From NCBI GenBank assembly GCA_947476015.1, contig CANJOS010000015.1, forward strand, positions 1-34,650: DNA of 34,650 nucleotides. The letters run 5' to 3'. Origin of the DNA: Comamonadaceae bacterium (GTDB lineage Bacteria; Pseudomonadota; Gammaproteobacteria; Burkholderiales; Burkholderiaceae_C). Position 1 is the stretch's first letter. Each line of letters begins with the position of its first letter. Below are positions 1 to 6,880 of the stretch, piece after piece. A model generated the notes under the pieces. It did not search any database. It was not told the DNA's origin and saw only the letters and a list, made by a program, of their open reading frames with translations. Both the position numbers and the translations under genes were made by a program.

Positions 1-1
1 C

Positions 2-82
2 AACTTCAAGCCACACAATGCGGGCGGTCATGCAGCACCCAAGCGCACCGGCGCCAAAGTGTTGAAAATCACACGCGGTTAA
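2..82 (+). CDS. C-terminal end of an unidentified protein (cut by window edge)
   Basis: An open frame enters from the left edge and ends at TAA 80-82, giving 26 residues that finish in GAKVLKITRG. The tail is basic and rich in Gly, Ala and His, and looks like a flexible C-terminus. It runs into a strong terminator and is convergent with rplS, which supports it being the end of a real gene. I do not recognise the family from so few residues and assign no function. Confidence 0.5.
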   Translation, partial: NFKPHNAGGHAAPKRTGAKVLKITRG

Positions 83-94
83 TTCTCGTACGCC

Positions 95-157
95 ACGCCC
101 CTGCTGAACCAGGGGCGTAAAAAAACCGCCTTGGCGAAAGCCTTGGCGGTTTTTTTA
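95..157. terminator. Bidirectional intrinsic terminator between the left-edge gene and rplS
   Basis: Two hairpins sit in tandem. The first pairs ACGCCCCTG (95-103) with CAGGGGCGT (110-118). The second pairs CCGCC (126-130) and GGC (133-135) with GCC (140-142) and GGCGG (145-149), with a TT/TT internal mismatch. The second is flanked by seven A (119-125) and seven T (150-156), so it can stop transcription arriving from either side. It would end both the left-edge + strand gene and the rpsP-rplS operon on minus. Confidence 0.9.
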
Positions 158-188
158 TGAGGGCCCCAGAAGGACCTCTTGGGTTGCT

Positions 189-575
189 TTACGCTGCAAC
201 AGCTGCTTTTTTGACAGCGCGTTGAGGTAACTTTTCTTTGATACGTGCAGACTTGCCGCTGCGATCACGCAAATAGTAAAGCTTGGCGCGGCGAACATCA
301 CCACGACGTTTAACTTCAATGCTGGCAATCAAGGGGCTGTAGGTTTGGAATGTACGCTCCACACCTTCACCACTTGAAATTTTGCGAACGGTGAAACCAC
401 TGTTCAAGCCTCGATTGCGCTTAGCAATCACAACACCTTCATAAGCCTGAACACGCTTGCGTGTCCCTTCAACCACGTTGACGCTAACGATCACGGTGTC
501 ACCCGGCATGAAGTCAGGAATCGTTTTACCCAAACGGGCAATTTCTTCCTGCTCGAGAGTTTGAATCAAATTCAT
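189..575 (-). CDS. rplS: 50S ribosomal protein L19
   Basis: Encodes L19 (128 aa), a large-subunit protein at the interface with the 30S subunit. The N-terminus [12 protein letters not shown], the PGDTV segment, [16 protein letters not shown] and the basic [17 protein letters not shown] tail are family hallmarks, with a slightly long Lys/Ala-rich end. The frame is open to 605, but the ATG at 573-575 is chosen because it gives the canonical N-terminus and has a GAAAGAG ribosome-binding site just upstream. It is the last gene of the rpsP-rimM-trmD-rplS set. The gap to trmD is unusually wide (172 bases) and carries a perfect -10 box, so rplS probably has its own promoter. Confidence 0.97.
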   Translation of the reverse strand: MNLIQTLEQEEIARLGKTIPDFMPGDTVIVSVNVVEGTRKRVQAYEGVVIAKRNRGLNSGFTVRKISSGEGVERTFQTYSPLIASIEVKRRGDVRRAKLYYLRDRSGKSARIKEKLPQRAVKKAAVAA

Positions 576-692
576 TTTGAGCTCTTTCAATTGTCGATCG
601 TACACAACGCTGCACTAAAGGCGGCTTCTATGCTTGGGTTAAAAAAATAAACCAGCAACAACCGCGGCGGGAAGAGGATCGAAAAGCCTTTG

Positions 693-721
693 ATTATATC
701 TTTGTTTTGGGCGTGATTGAA
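693..721 (-). promoter_or_regulatory. Candidate rplS promoter in the trmD-rplS gap
   Basis: Read on minus, there is a perfect TATAAT (698 down to 693) preceded at 17 bases by TTCAAT (721 to 716), a weak -35 match. Transcription would begin near 686 and give a leader of about 110 nt with a U-rich stretch. In E. coli the ribosomal proteins of this operon are made in large excess over RimM and TrmD, so a separate rplS promoter would make sense here. Confidence 0.45.
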
Positions 722-747
722 GCCGCAATCTACCCCAGCACCGCCAC

Positions 748-1542
748 TCAGTCTGGCTTAGATTCAGGCTGAACAGAGACAAAAATATTAGCTAAAAAGT
801 GTTCATCTTTGGGGCTTAATTTGCCTGCAGCCCTCGCTGCAACGATAAGATCCGGACGGTATTTTTGGGACAGGACCAAACTTTGCTCTCGTCGCCATTT
901 CCCAATGTCAGCGTGATGGCCCGACAACAGAACTGGCGGAACTGACACCTCATTCCAAATTTCAGGACGGGTGTAATGGCCGCAATCCAACAAGCCATCG
1001 AGTGCGGGGTTGAAGCTGTCCATTTGATGACTGCCCTCATCGTTCAGCACACCAGGTTGCAAACGCGCAACGGCATCCAACAGTGCAATGGCAGCAATCT
1101 CTCCCCCAGACAAGACAAAGTCGCCCAGACTGACCTGAACATCGACATACGCATGAACAAAGCGCTGATCCAAGCCCTCATAGCGACCACAGATCAAAAT
1201 GGCACCCAAGCTTTGAGACCATTCTTCCACGCCCGCATGGTTCAGCGGCTGGCCAATGGGCGAAAAGAGCACCACAGGCACCAATTTTTCAGAATGATTC
1301 TTAAGTGACCTGTCTTGACGAATGGCAACCAAACATTTTTCGAGCGGCTCCGCCAACATGACCATCCCAGGTCCACCTCCAAAGGGTCGATCGTCAACAC
1401 GGCGGTAAGCACCGTCGGCAAAATCACGCAGTTGCCACAGTTTCAACTCGACGGCGCCTGTTTCAAAGGCTCGCCTGTTGATGCCTGACGTTAAAAAAGG
1501 CGCGAACAGTTCAGGGAACAGGGTGATAACGTCAAAGCGCAT
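748..1542 (-). CDS. trmD: tRNA (guanine-N1)-methyltransferase TrmD
   Basis: Methylates N1 of G37 next to the anticodon, preventing +1 frameshifts, with S-adenosylmethionine as donor. At 264 aa it is close to the 255 aa E. coli protein. The start MRFDVITLFPELF is canonical. The SPOUT trefoil knot is visible as GRYEGLDQRF (119-128) and LGDFVLSGGE (139-148). The catalytic Asp lies in MDSF near residue 175, followed by LLDCGHYTRPE. The gene is 17 bases after rimM on the same strand. The C-terminal domain (WRREQSLVLSQKYRPDL) is intact. Confidence 0.98.
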   Translation of the reverse strand: MRFDVITLFPELFAPFLTSGINRRAFETGAVELKLWQLRDFADGAYRRVDDRPFGGGPGMVMLAEPLEKCLVAIRQDRSLKNHSEKLVPVVLFSPIGQPLNHAGVEEWSQSLGAILICGRYEGLDQRFVHAYVDVQVSLGDFVLSGGEIAAIALLDAVARLQPGVLNDEGSHQMDSFNPALDGLLDCGHYTRPEIWNEVSVPPVLLSGHHADIGKWRREQSLVLSQKYRPDLIVAARAAGKLSPKDEHFLANIFVSVQPESKPD

Positions 1543-1559
1543 GGCCTACCCACTCCTGC

Positions 1560-2207
1560 TCAATAGTCCAGCTGCCAATCAACGGTGATCTTGCGGCCAG
1601 GCAGGTCAACGTTGTCTACGAACGCTGAAACAAAAGGAATCATGCGCTCAACAGGGGGCTGTCCTTCTTGCTCAGAAGTTTGAGCAAGGACCAAAACAGT
1701 TTGTGGTCCGGTAGACATTAAGTCCTTCACTTGACCCAGGGCCACGCCTTCTCTGTTGAAGACATTTAAGCCCAGCAAGTCAACCCAATAGTATTCATCG
1801 GTGCCCGCCGTTGGAAAGCTGGAACGAGGTACAAAAATACGCGCGCCCTTTAAGGCTTCAGCCTGATTTCTGTCGGAGATGTCCAATGAACAAGCCACCA
1901 CGGTGTCAGCGTGGTCCTTGGCTTCGGTGATTTTCAAAATCACGGGTTTGTCTGTTAGGGCAGCGTTTGCAGCTGCGAACTTTTGGCTGGGCGATTTGTT
2001 GCCACCCACATTTCGATCGGATGGCAACAAATACCAACGCTTAGAAGAAAAAAGCGCCTCGGGTGAGGCGCTGTGGGGCAAGACTTTAAACCAGCCTTTG
2101 ATGCCCCAAGCATCTGCAATGCGCCCCACTTCGATGGCGTCTGCCGGCATATCGGCAAACTCTAACTGGGGTAGCACTGCGAAGCCTTTGGCTGTGCCAA
2201 AAACCAA
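1560..2207 (-). CDS. rimM: 16S rRNA processing / ribosome maturation factor RimM
   Basis: Assists late assembly of the 30S head domain and binds S19. The RimM N-domain signature is AIEVGRIADAWGIKGWFKV, followed by the PRC-barrel segment with YYWVDLLGLNVFNREGVALG and a C-terminal IPFVSAFVDNVDL. The start is uncertain. The longest version (215 aa) uses TTG at 2205-2207 directly abutting the rpsP stop. The first ATG (MPADAIEVG, end 2150) gives 196 aa, nearer the 182 aa E. coli protein, but lacks a clear ribosome-binding site. An internal GTG preceded by AAAGG is a third option. A strong terminator-like hairpin lies within the coding sequence at 2048-2072. Confidence 0.95.
   Translation of the reverse strand: MVFGTAKGFAVLPQLEFADMPADAIEVGRIADAWGIKGWFKVLPHSASPEALFSSKRWYLLPSDRNVGGNKSPSQKFAAANAALTDKPVILKITEAKDHADTVVACSLDISDRNQAEALKGARIFVPRSSFPTAGTDEYYWVDLLGLNVFNREGVALGQVKDLMSTGPQTVLVLAQTSEQEGQPPVERMIPFVSAFVDNVDLPGRKITVDWQLDY
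2048..2072 (-). terminator. Terminator-like hairpin inside rimM (possible attenuator)
   Basis: On the minus strand AGCGCCTC (2072 to 2065), loop ACCC, GAGGCGCT (2060 to 2053), then five further T (2052 to 2048) form a perfect 8-bp G+C-rich stem with a 4-base loop and a U-tract. It is oriented with the operon about 135 nt into rimM, between rpsP and trmD. The codons read H-S-A-S-P-E-A-L-F-S-S and are in frame. Whether it terminates in vivo is unknown, since translating ribosomes could mask it. Confidence 0.6.
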
Positions 2208-2459
2208 TTAAGCGGCTTTGGCTGCAGCTTGCTTGACCAAACGCTGAACGGTAGGTGACACTTGTGCGCCTACGCTGGTCCAGTAAGTCAAACGGTCTTG
2301 GACAACGCGAAGGCCTTCTTCGGTGTCTTTTGCGATTGGGTTGTAAAAGCCAATGCGTTCAATGAAGCGACCATCGCGGCGAACACGCTTGTCTGCCACA
2401 ACAATGTTAAAAAATGGACGGGCTTTAGAACCGCCACGAGAAAGACGAATGACAACCAT
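2208..2459 (-). CDS. rpsP: 30S ribosomal protein S16
   Basis: Encodes S16 (83 aa), a small-subunit assembly protein. The start [16 protein letters not shown], then [24 protein letters not shown] and the tail with [16 protein letters not shown], match the family along its full length. The ATG at 2457-2459 has AGGA seven bases upstream. It is the first gene of the rpsP-rimM-trmD-rplS operon and is preceded by a roughly 100-nt leader holding a perfect hairpin. The stop codon touches the possible TTG start of rimM, which suggests coupling. Confidence 0.98.
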   Translation of the reverse strand: MVVIRLSRGGSKARPFFNIVVADKRVRRDGRFIERIGFYNPIAKDTEEGLRVVQDRLTYWTSVGAQVSPTVQRLVKQAAAKAA

Positions 2460-2532
2460 GATTTATCCTAGGGTGGTGTCGAAGTAGCAAACATTGCCAC
2501 CTCACAAATTCTTTCAGCGTTTGAGACACGCA

Positions 2533-2550
2533 ACTGGCCACCCGGCCAGT
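2533..2550 (-). promoter_or_regulatory. Hairpin in the rpsP leader
   Basis: ACTGGCC (2533-2539) and GGCCAGT (2544-2550) form a perfect 7-bp stem with a 4-base loop. It lies between the predicted transcription start (about 2564) and the rpsP ATG, with no U-tract on either strand, so it is not a terminator. A role in mRNA stability or leader regulation is possible but not shown. Confidence 0.5.
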
Positions 2551-2570
2551 GACACACTGAAAAGCCGCTG

Positions 2571-2598
2571 ATTATAACCCGGAGTTTAGGAATGCCCA
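2571..2598 (-). promoter_or_regulatory. Candidate promoter of the rpsP operon
   Basis: A perfect TATAAT reads on minus from 2576 to 2571. A partial -35, TGGGCA (2598 to 2593), lies 16 bases upstream and overlaps the start codon of the divergent acetyltransferase gene. Transcription would start near 2564, giving the leader with the hairpin at 2533-2550. The -10 is strong and the -35 moderate. The same bases on + read TATAAC and could serve the divergent gene. Confidence 0.45.
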
Positions 2599-3113
2599 CC
2601 ATACGCCCAAGCGAATCCTCAGACATGGCCGCCCTGACCGCCATTTACCAACATCACGTCCTGTATGGCACGGGAACTTTCGAAATTTCAGCCCCCTCCC
2701 TCGAGGAGATGAGCGCCCGACGGGACGATGTACTCAGCAAGGGATTCCCTTATTTGGTCATCGAAGCGGGTGGGAAAGTACTTGGATTTTCATATTGCAA
2801 CTGGTTCAAAGCTCGACCCGCCTACCGGTTTTCGGCAGAAAACTCCATTTACCTCGCACCAGAGACGTTCGGAAAGGGCTGGGGGCGGCTGCTTTTGGCT
2901 GAATTGTGTCGTGCCGCAGAATCGGCGGGCATTCGAAAATTGATTGCCGTCATCGGCGATTCCGCCAACGCTCGCTCAATCGGCGTCCACGCGTCGGTTG
3001 GCTTTCAGCACGTTGGCATTGTGAGCGGATGTGGCTGGAAGTTTGATCGATGGTTGGACATTGTCATGATGGAAAAAGCTTTGGGTCACGGCCAAGCCCT
3101 TTCTCCTGAATAA
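2592..3113 (+). CDS. GNAT acetyltransferase, phosphinothricin/methionine-sulfone acetyltransferase type
   Basis: A 173-aa GNAT enzyme that would transfer acetyl from acetyl-CoA to an amine. The layout matches the Pat/MnaT (YncA) subgroup: IRPSESSDMAALTAIYQHHV at the N-terminus, GTGTFEISAPS, KVLGFSYCNWFKARPAYRF, ENSIYL, the acetyl-CoA loop FGKGWGRLLLAEL and the late GFQHVG segment. Family members acetylate L-amino acid analogues such as methionine sulfone or phosphinothricin; the substrate here cannot be read from sequence. GGAG lies seven bases before the ATG. The stop overlaps the next start by one base (TAATG), so the two genes are probably co-translated. Confidence 0.9.
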   Translation: MPTIRPSESSDMAALTAIYQHHVLYGTGTFEISAPSLEEMSARRDDVLSKGFPYLVIEAGGKVLGFSYCNWFKARPAYRFSAENSIYLAPETFGKGWGRLLLAELCRAAESAGIRKLIAVIGDSANARSIGVHASVGFQHVGIVSGCGWKFDRWLDIVMMEKALGHGQALSPE

Positions 3114-3586
3114 TGAGCACCATGAAAAATAAAACATTGGCCGTTTGGCTTACTTTGTTTGGCGGACCATTGGGACTGCATCGATTCTATCTGCGAGGTT
3201 TCACCGACATTTTTGGCTGGCTGCTACCCATCCCGACAGCAATGGGTTGGTATGGCATCCAAAGAGCGCTCGAATTAGGGCAAGACGACCCCACCAGCTG
3301 GTTGCTGATTCCTCTTCTTGGTTTCACCATTGCAGGTTGCGCATTGAATGCCATCATTTATGGCCTGATGCCAGTTGAAAAATGGAATGCAAATTTCAAT
3401 CCGAGCAGCTCTGACAACGAAACTAATGGGGCCACCGGTTGGCTTACCATCTTCGGCGTTGCCACGGCATTGCTCCTAGGTACCACAGTGCTCATGGCCA
3501 GTATTGTTTTTAGTTTTCAACGCTATTTCGAGCACCAAATTGAGGAGGCTAGGGCCATTAGCCAAGGCACTCAACCTCAGCGATAG
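3113..3586 (+). CDS. TM2-domain-like membrane protein
   Basis: A 157-aa membrane protein of unknown function. Residues about 8-85 resemble a TM2 domain: a first hydrophobic segment with GGPLGLHRFYLRGF, the signature G-x-x-G-x-H-R-F-Y-L, then a second segment IFGWLLPIPTAMGWYGI and a third (WLLIPLLGFTIAGCALNAII). A further hydrophobic helix is at about 108-133, followed by a charged cytoplasmic-looking tail. It starts at the stop of the acetyltransferase gene. Its 3' end overlaps the convergent folK gene by 10 bases (3577-3586). No role in the acetylation can be inferred beyond the shared transcript. Confidence 0.75.
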   Translation: MSTMKNKTLAVWLTLFGGPLGLHRFYLRGFTDIFGWLLPIPTAMGWYGIQRALELGQDDPTSWLLIPLLGFTIAGCALNAIIYGLMPVEKWNANFNPSSSDNETNGATGWLTIFGVATALLLGTTVLMASIVFSFQRYFEHQIEEARAISQGTQPQR

Positions 3587-4056
3587 GGAATTTTTTGAAC
3601 GGTCTGCGACCTGACATGAATCAATTCACTTGGGCTCACCAGATGCGGGGCCAATTCACTCAAGGGCATTAAAACAAAGGCTCTTTCACGCATCCGAGGA
3701 TGCGGTACCGTCAAAAAATTGCTGTCAATCTGGGCGTCACCATAAAGCAAGACATCAATGTCCAAAGTTCGTGGCGCGTTTTGATAGGGGCGCACACGGC
3801 CGGCTAGATTTTCGATGGCCTGACATGCGATAAGAAGATCAAATGCGTTCAGCCGAGTTTTGACATGCAGGACGGCATTGATGAAGTCAGGCCCCTTGGC
3901 GTCCAAGGGCTCGGATCGATAAAAAGAGGAACAAGCATCAAGCTGTGTTTGCGGCAAACTGCCAAGCGATGTCACAGCATCCTCAAGGGCTTTTCGAGCG
4001 TCCCCTAAATTAGCACCCAGCCCCAAGAAGACCGAAACCATTTCGCGCTCTGGCAT
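3577..4056 (-). CDS. folK: 2-amino-4-hydroxy-6-hydroxymethyldihydropteridine pyrophosphokinase (HPPK)
   Basis: Transfers pyrophosphate from ATP to 6-hydroxymethyl-dihydropterin in folate synthesis. It has 159 aa, as usual for HPPK. Motifs in order: VFLGLGANLGD at the N-terminus, SSFYRSEPL, FINAVLHV, and the signature block RTLDIDVLLYGD with TVPHPRMRERAFVLMPLSELAP. The two Asp in DID bind magnesium. The ATG at 4054-4056 is preferred; a TTG sits one codon upstream, and AAGGTGAG lies upstream of both. It is 15 bases downstream of pcnB, an arrangement common in proteobacteria. Confidence 0.96.
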   Translation of the reverse strand: MPEREMVSVFLGLGANLGDARKALEDAVTSLGSLPQTQLDACSSFYRSEPLDAKGPDFINAVLHVKTRLNAFDLLIACQAIENLAGRVRPYQNAPRTLDIDVLLYGDAQIDSNFLTVPHPRMRERAFVLMPLSELAPHLVSPSELIHVRSQTVQKIPYR

Positions 4057-4071
4057 CAAATTCTGCTCACC

Positions 4072-5535
4072 TTAATTAGCATCAACAGGTGGCGAGTCAC
4101 CCGTGGCGGTGGGCTTTCGCCTTCGCGGCGCTCTACGTGCTTTGGCAGCGTTTGGCGATGATGACAGTGGCTTTTCAGACTTCGCTTGCTGAATCAAGTC
4201 TTCTCGGGCAGCGTCATCGGCCAAACTGAACTCTTGCCACCAATCGGCCAGGGTGAGTTCAACTTCACCCACTTCAGCGCGAAGACGAAGGAAATCAAAA
4301 CCAGCCCGGAAGCGAGCCTGCTCAACCAAGCTGAAAGGGGTGCTGCCAATGCGTTTTTCAAAACGTGGCTGCATCATCCAAATTTCACGCATGTCAGCAG
4401 CTAACTTACCCCGACCCGAGACATCACCAATACGGGCCTCAAATACCTCGTCAATCGACTCCTGCAAAGCGGGAAATGGGGGAACTCGCTTGCTCAAGCG
4501 TGAATCCCATCCAACTTTGACATCAGCCCACAGCACACAGGCCAGCAAGAAACTGGGCGCTACTGGCTTTCCCTCACTGACGCGGCGGTCCGTATCAGCC
4601 AATGCAGCTTTCACAAAAGGTGTCTCGACCCTTTCGACAACCACATCCAACAATGGATAAATGCCATGCTGTAATCCCAACTGTTGCAATTGTGCGACCG
4701 AGGCCAAAGCATGACCTGTTTGCAACAACTTGAGCATTTCGTCAAAAAGGCGACTTTGCGGAACATCTTCAAGCAGACGCAACATTCCACTTAAGGGCTT
4801 GGCCGTTTTGCCTTCTAACTTAAATCCCAGCTGACTTAATTTGGCTGCAAACCGCACTGCACGAATGATGCGCACAGGATCCTCGCGGTAACGTGCTACT
4901 GGATCGCCAATCATGCGCAAAATCTTTTTCTTTGCGTCTTGCATACCACCGTGATAGTCAACCAAATACTGTGACTCGGGATCGTAGTACATGGCGTTGA
5001 CCGTGAAGTCACGCCGTGTTGCATCCTCATCTTGCGGCCCCCAAACGTTGTCGCGCAGGACACGTCCACTCGAATCCACCGCATGCTTCATTCCAGCCAA
5101 TTCGGATTTACTGGTTCGCTCGTTGCCCTTCACTTGTTCTGCAGCACGGTTGTCAAGATGTGCGCGGAAAGTTGAAACCTCAATCACTTCGTGCTCACGT
5201 CCTCGGCCGTAAACCACATGAACAATGCGAAATCGACGACCAATGATGAATGCTCTTCGAAACAGGCCTTTAACCTCCTCTGGCGTTGCATCAGTGGCCA
5301 CATCAAAATCCTTCGGACTCAAGCCCAAAAGCAGATCTCTGACAGCACCGCCCACCACATAGGCCTCGAAACCAGCATCCTGCAATGTTCTCACCACATT
5401 GATAGCACGCTCATCGACAAGTGCCGGGTTGATGCCGTGGACAGCGGCGGGAATTTCTACCCGTCGACCGAAATTTGTTGTAGCAATAGAGGACTGCGGC
5501 TTGCCTAATATTTTTTGAATGAATTTTTTGATCAT
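4072..5535 (-). CDS. pcnB: Poly(A) polymerase I
   Basis: Adds poly(A) to RNA 3' ends, promoting decay and affecting plasmid copy number in E. coli. It has 487 aa against 465 in E. coli. The nucleotidyltransferase signature is YVVGGAVRDLLLGLSPKDFD with metal-binding Asp near 76 and 78. RRFRIVHVVYG, TRRDFTVNAMYYDP and the RNA-binding region with EDPVRIIRAVRFAAKLSQLG follow. These features separate PcnB from CCA-adding enzymes only by overall resemblance, but the long basic C-terminus (KARRAPRRRKPT) is PcnB-like. Its ATG overlaps the stop of the upstream HAD gene (ATGA), indicating translational coupling. Confidence 0.94.
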   Translation of the reverse strand: MIKKFIQKILGKPQSSIATTNFGRRVEIPAAVHGINPALVDERAINVVRTLQDAGFEAYVVGGAVRDLLLGLSPKDFDVATDATPEEVKGLFRRAFIIGRRFRIVHVVYGRGREHEVIEVSTFRAHLDNRAAEQVKGNERTSKSELAGMKHAVDSSGRVLRDNVWGPQDEDATRRDFTVNAMYYDPESQYLVDYHGGMQDAKKKILRMIGDPVARYREDPVRIIRAVRFAAKLSQLGFKLEGKTAKPLSGMLRLLEDVPQSRLFDEMLKLLQTGHALASVAQLQQLGLQHGIYPLLDVVVERVETPFVKAALADTDRRVSEGKPVAPSFLLACVLWADVKVGWDSRLSKRVPPFPALQESIDEVFEARIGDVSGRGKLAADMREIWMMQPRFEKRIGSTPFSLVEQARFRAGFDFLRLRAEVGEVELTLADWWQEFSLADDAAREDLIQQAKSEKPLSSSPNAAKARRAPRRRKPTATGDSPPVDAN

Positions 5536-6197
5536 GAGAAAAGTTGAAGTATGCGCCAGCCTCGATCGGTCGCAAGTTGGCGCAAACGCGCATCCGGGTT
5601 GGTCGCTACCGGGTTCTGTGCTTGTTCAAGCAAAGGCAGATCGTTCATTGAATCAGAATAAAAAGTCATTTGAACATCTGACCAAGTTTTCTTTTGTGCC
5701 TGGAGCCACTGTGCAACCCTGAGCACCTTACCCGCTTTAAAAGACGGCGTTCCTTCTATTTCACCTGTGATCCATCCTGACTTGTCTCGCGCAAGTTGAA
5801 CAGCAATCAATTCCGAAATGCCAAATGCTTTTGCAATGGGGCGGGTTACAAATTCATTGGTTGCGGTCACGATCATCACCCGATCTCCTGCATCCTGATG
5901 TTGCTTCACCAGATCAAGCGCTGGTTTGCGAATTTGCGGCAAGATGATTTCTCGCATGAACTGATCATGGGCAATTTTCGCTTGCTCTGCTCCTCGCAAT
6001 CGAACGGCTTCTGTGGCGAAACGAACATAGTCATGAATATCCAAAACGCCTGCTTGATAATCTGAAAAAAACTGATCGTTTCTCTCTTTGAAAGTAACTG
6101 GTTCAGTCCAGCCTATTTGGTTTGTAAATTCACCCCAGGCGTAATCTGAATCAATGGGCAACAAAGTTTGGTCTAGATCAAAAAGGGCCAGTTTCAT
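5532..6197 (-). CDS. HAD-superfamily phosphatase, subfamily IB (SerB-like)
   Basis: A 221-aa cytoplasmic phosphatase of the haloacid dehalogenase superfamily. Motif I is FDLDQTLLPIDSDY (nucleophile Asp7, acid Asp9). Motif II is IVTATNEFV. The motif III lysine lies in FKAGKVLRV, and motif IV is FYSDSMNDLPLL. The helical cap inserted after motif I fits the phosphoserine-phosphatase-like IB group. The substrate is unknown; phosphoserine or histidinol phosphate are known for relatives, but neither is supported by the neighbourhood. It overlaps both neighbours, hda and pcnB, by four bases, inside the conserved betaproteobacterial hda-pcnB cluster. Confidence 0.9.
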   Translation of the reverse strand: MKLALFDLDQTLLPIDSDYAWGEFTNQIGWTEPVTFKERNDQFFSDYQAGVLDIHDYVRFATEAVRLRGAEQAKIAHDQFMREIILPQIRKPALDLVKQHQDAGDRVMIVTATNEFVTRPIAKAFGISELIAVQLARDKSGWITGEIEGTPSFKAGKVLRVAQWLQAQKKTWSDVQMTFYSDSMNDLPLLEQAQNPVATNPDARLRQLATDRGWRILQLFS

Positions 6198-6880
6198 GTG
6201 TTCTCCAACATGGCCTTGATCAGCGGAATGGTGATAGCTCTTTGGGTTTGCAAAGCATACTGGTCCAGATGATCAAGGAGTGTCATCAAACTGCTTAAAT
6301 CACGAGAAAATCGAGTCAGCATGTAAGACATGACCTCATCACTTAAAAATAAACCGCGCGAATCTGCTTCTTGTCGCAACACAGACCGCCGTTCAGGATC
6401 AGTTAAAACTTGAAGCGAATAGACATGCCCCCAACCCAATCTTGATCGCAAGTCATCCCTCAATTTCAAATCAGCGGGGGGCAAACCACCCGCCGCCAAG
6501 ACCCACCTAGGCTCCCCCGATTTGGGGGTCAAGGCGTTGACAAACCAGTTGAAGGCTGTCTGCTGTTGCTCAAGGTTGTAAAGATGAACATCGTCCATTA
6601 ACACCGCATTCCAAGATTCATCAAAATTCAAATGGGCTCGTTTGCTGGCATCCATCCAACCGACTGACAGCCCTTGTTTTTTCAGTGAGGCAAACACAGC
6701 AGAAAGTAAATGTGTTTTTCCTGAGCCGCTGTCTCCCCACAGATAGGTGGGAACAGGACTGGGCCGAATGCTGGATGTCCACAACCTGAGATGCTGAAGG
6801 GCTGCCATATTGGGCCCAGCAAAAAAACTGTCCAGGCTTTGAAGCGTGTGGACACCAATGTCCAAGGCCATTTGCTTCAT
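6194..6880 (-). CDS. hda: DnaA regulatory inactivator Hda
   Basis: A DnaA-like AAA+ protein which, bound to the sliding clamp, promotes hydrolysis of DnaA-ATP after initiation. It has 228 aa, close to E. coli Hda (233 aa). Walker A is GDSGSGKT (49-56) and Walker B is LMDD (94-97). The sensor/arginine-finger region DLRSRLGWGHVYSLQ and a C-terminal lid (RDLSSLMTLLDHLDQYAL) follow. It lacks the DnaA DNA-binding domain, which distinguishes it from DnaA. The N-terminal QMALDIG fits a loose clamp-binding motif (Q-x-x-L-x-[IL]). It overlaps perM and the HAD gene by ATGA junctions. Confidence 0.93.
   Translation of the reverse strand: MKQMALDIGVHTLQSLDSFFAGPNMAALQHLRLWTSSIRPSPVPTYLWGDSGSGKTHLLSAVFASLKKQGLSVGWMDASKRAHLNFDESWNAVLMDDVHLYNLEQQQTAFNWFVNALTPKSGEPRWVLAAGGLPPADLKLRDDLRSRLGWGHVYSLQVLTDPERRSVLRQEADSRGLFLSDEVMSYMLTRFSRDLSSLMTLLDHLDQYALQTQRAITIPLIKAMLENT

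Noticed and set aside
4072-5535. CCA-adding enzyme instead of poly(A) polymerase
   Set aside because: The long basic C-terminus, the length of 487 aa and the folK neighbour fit PcnB.
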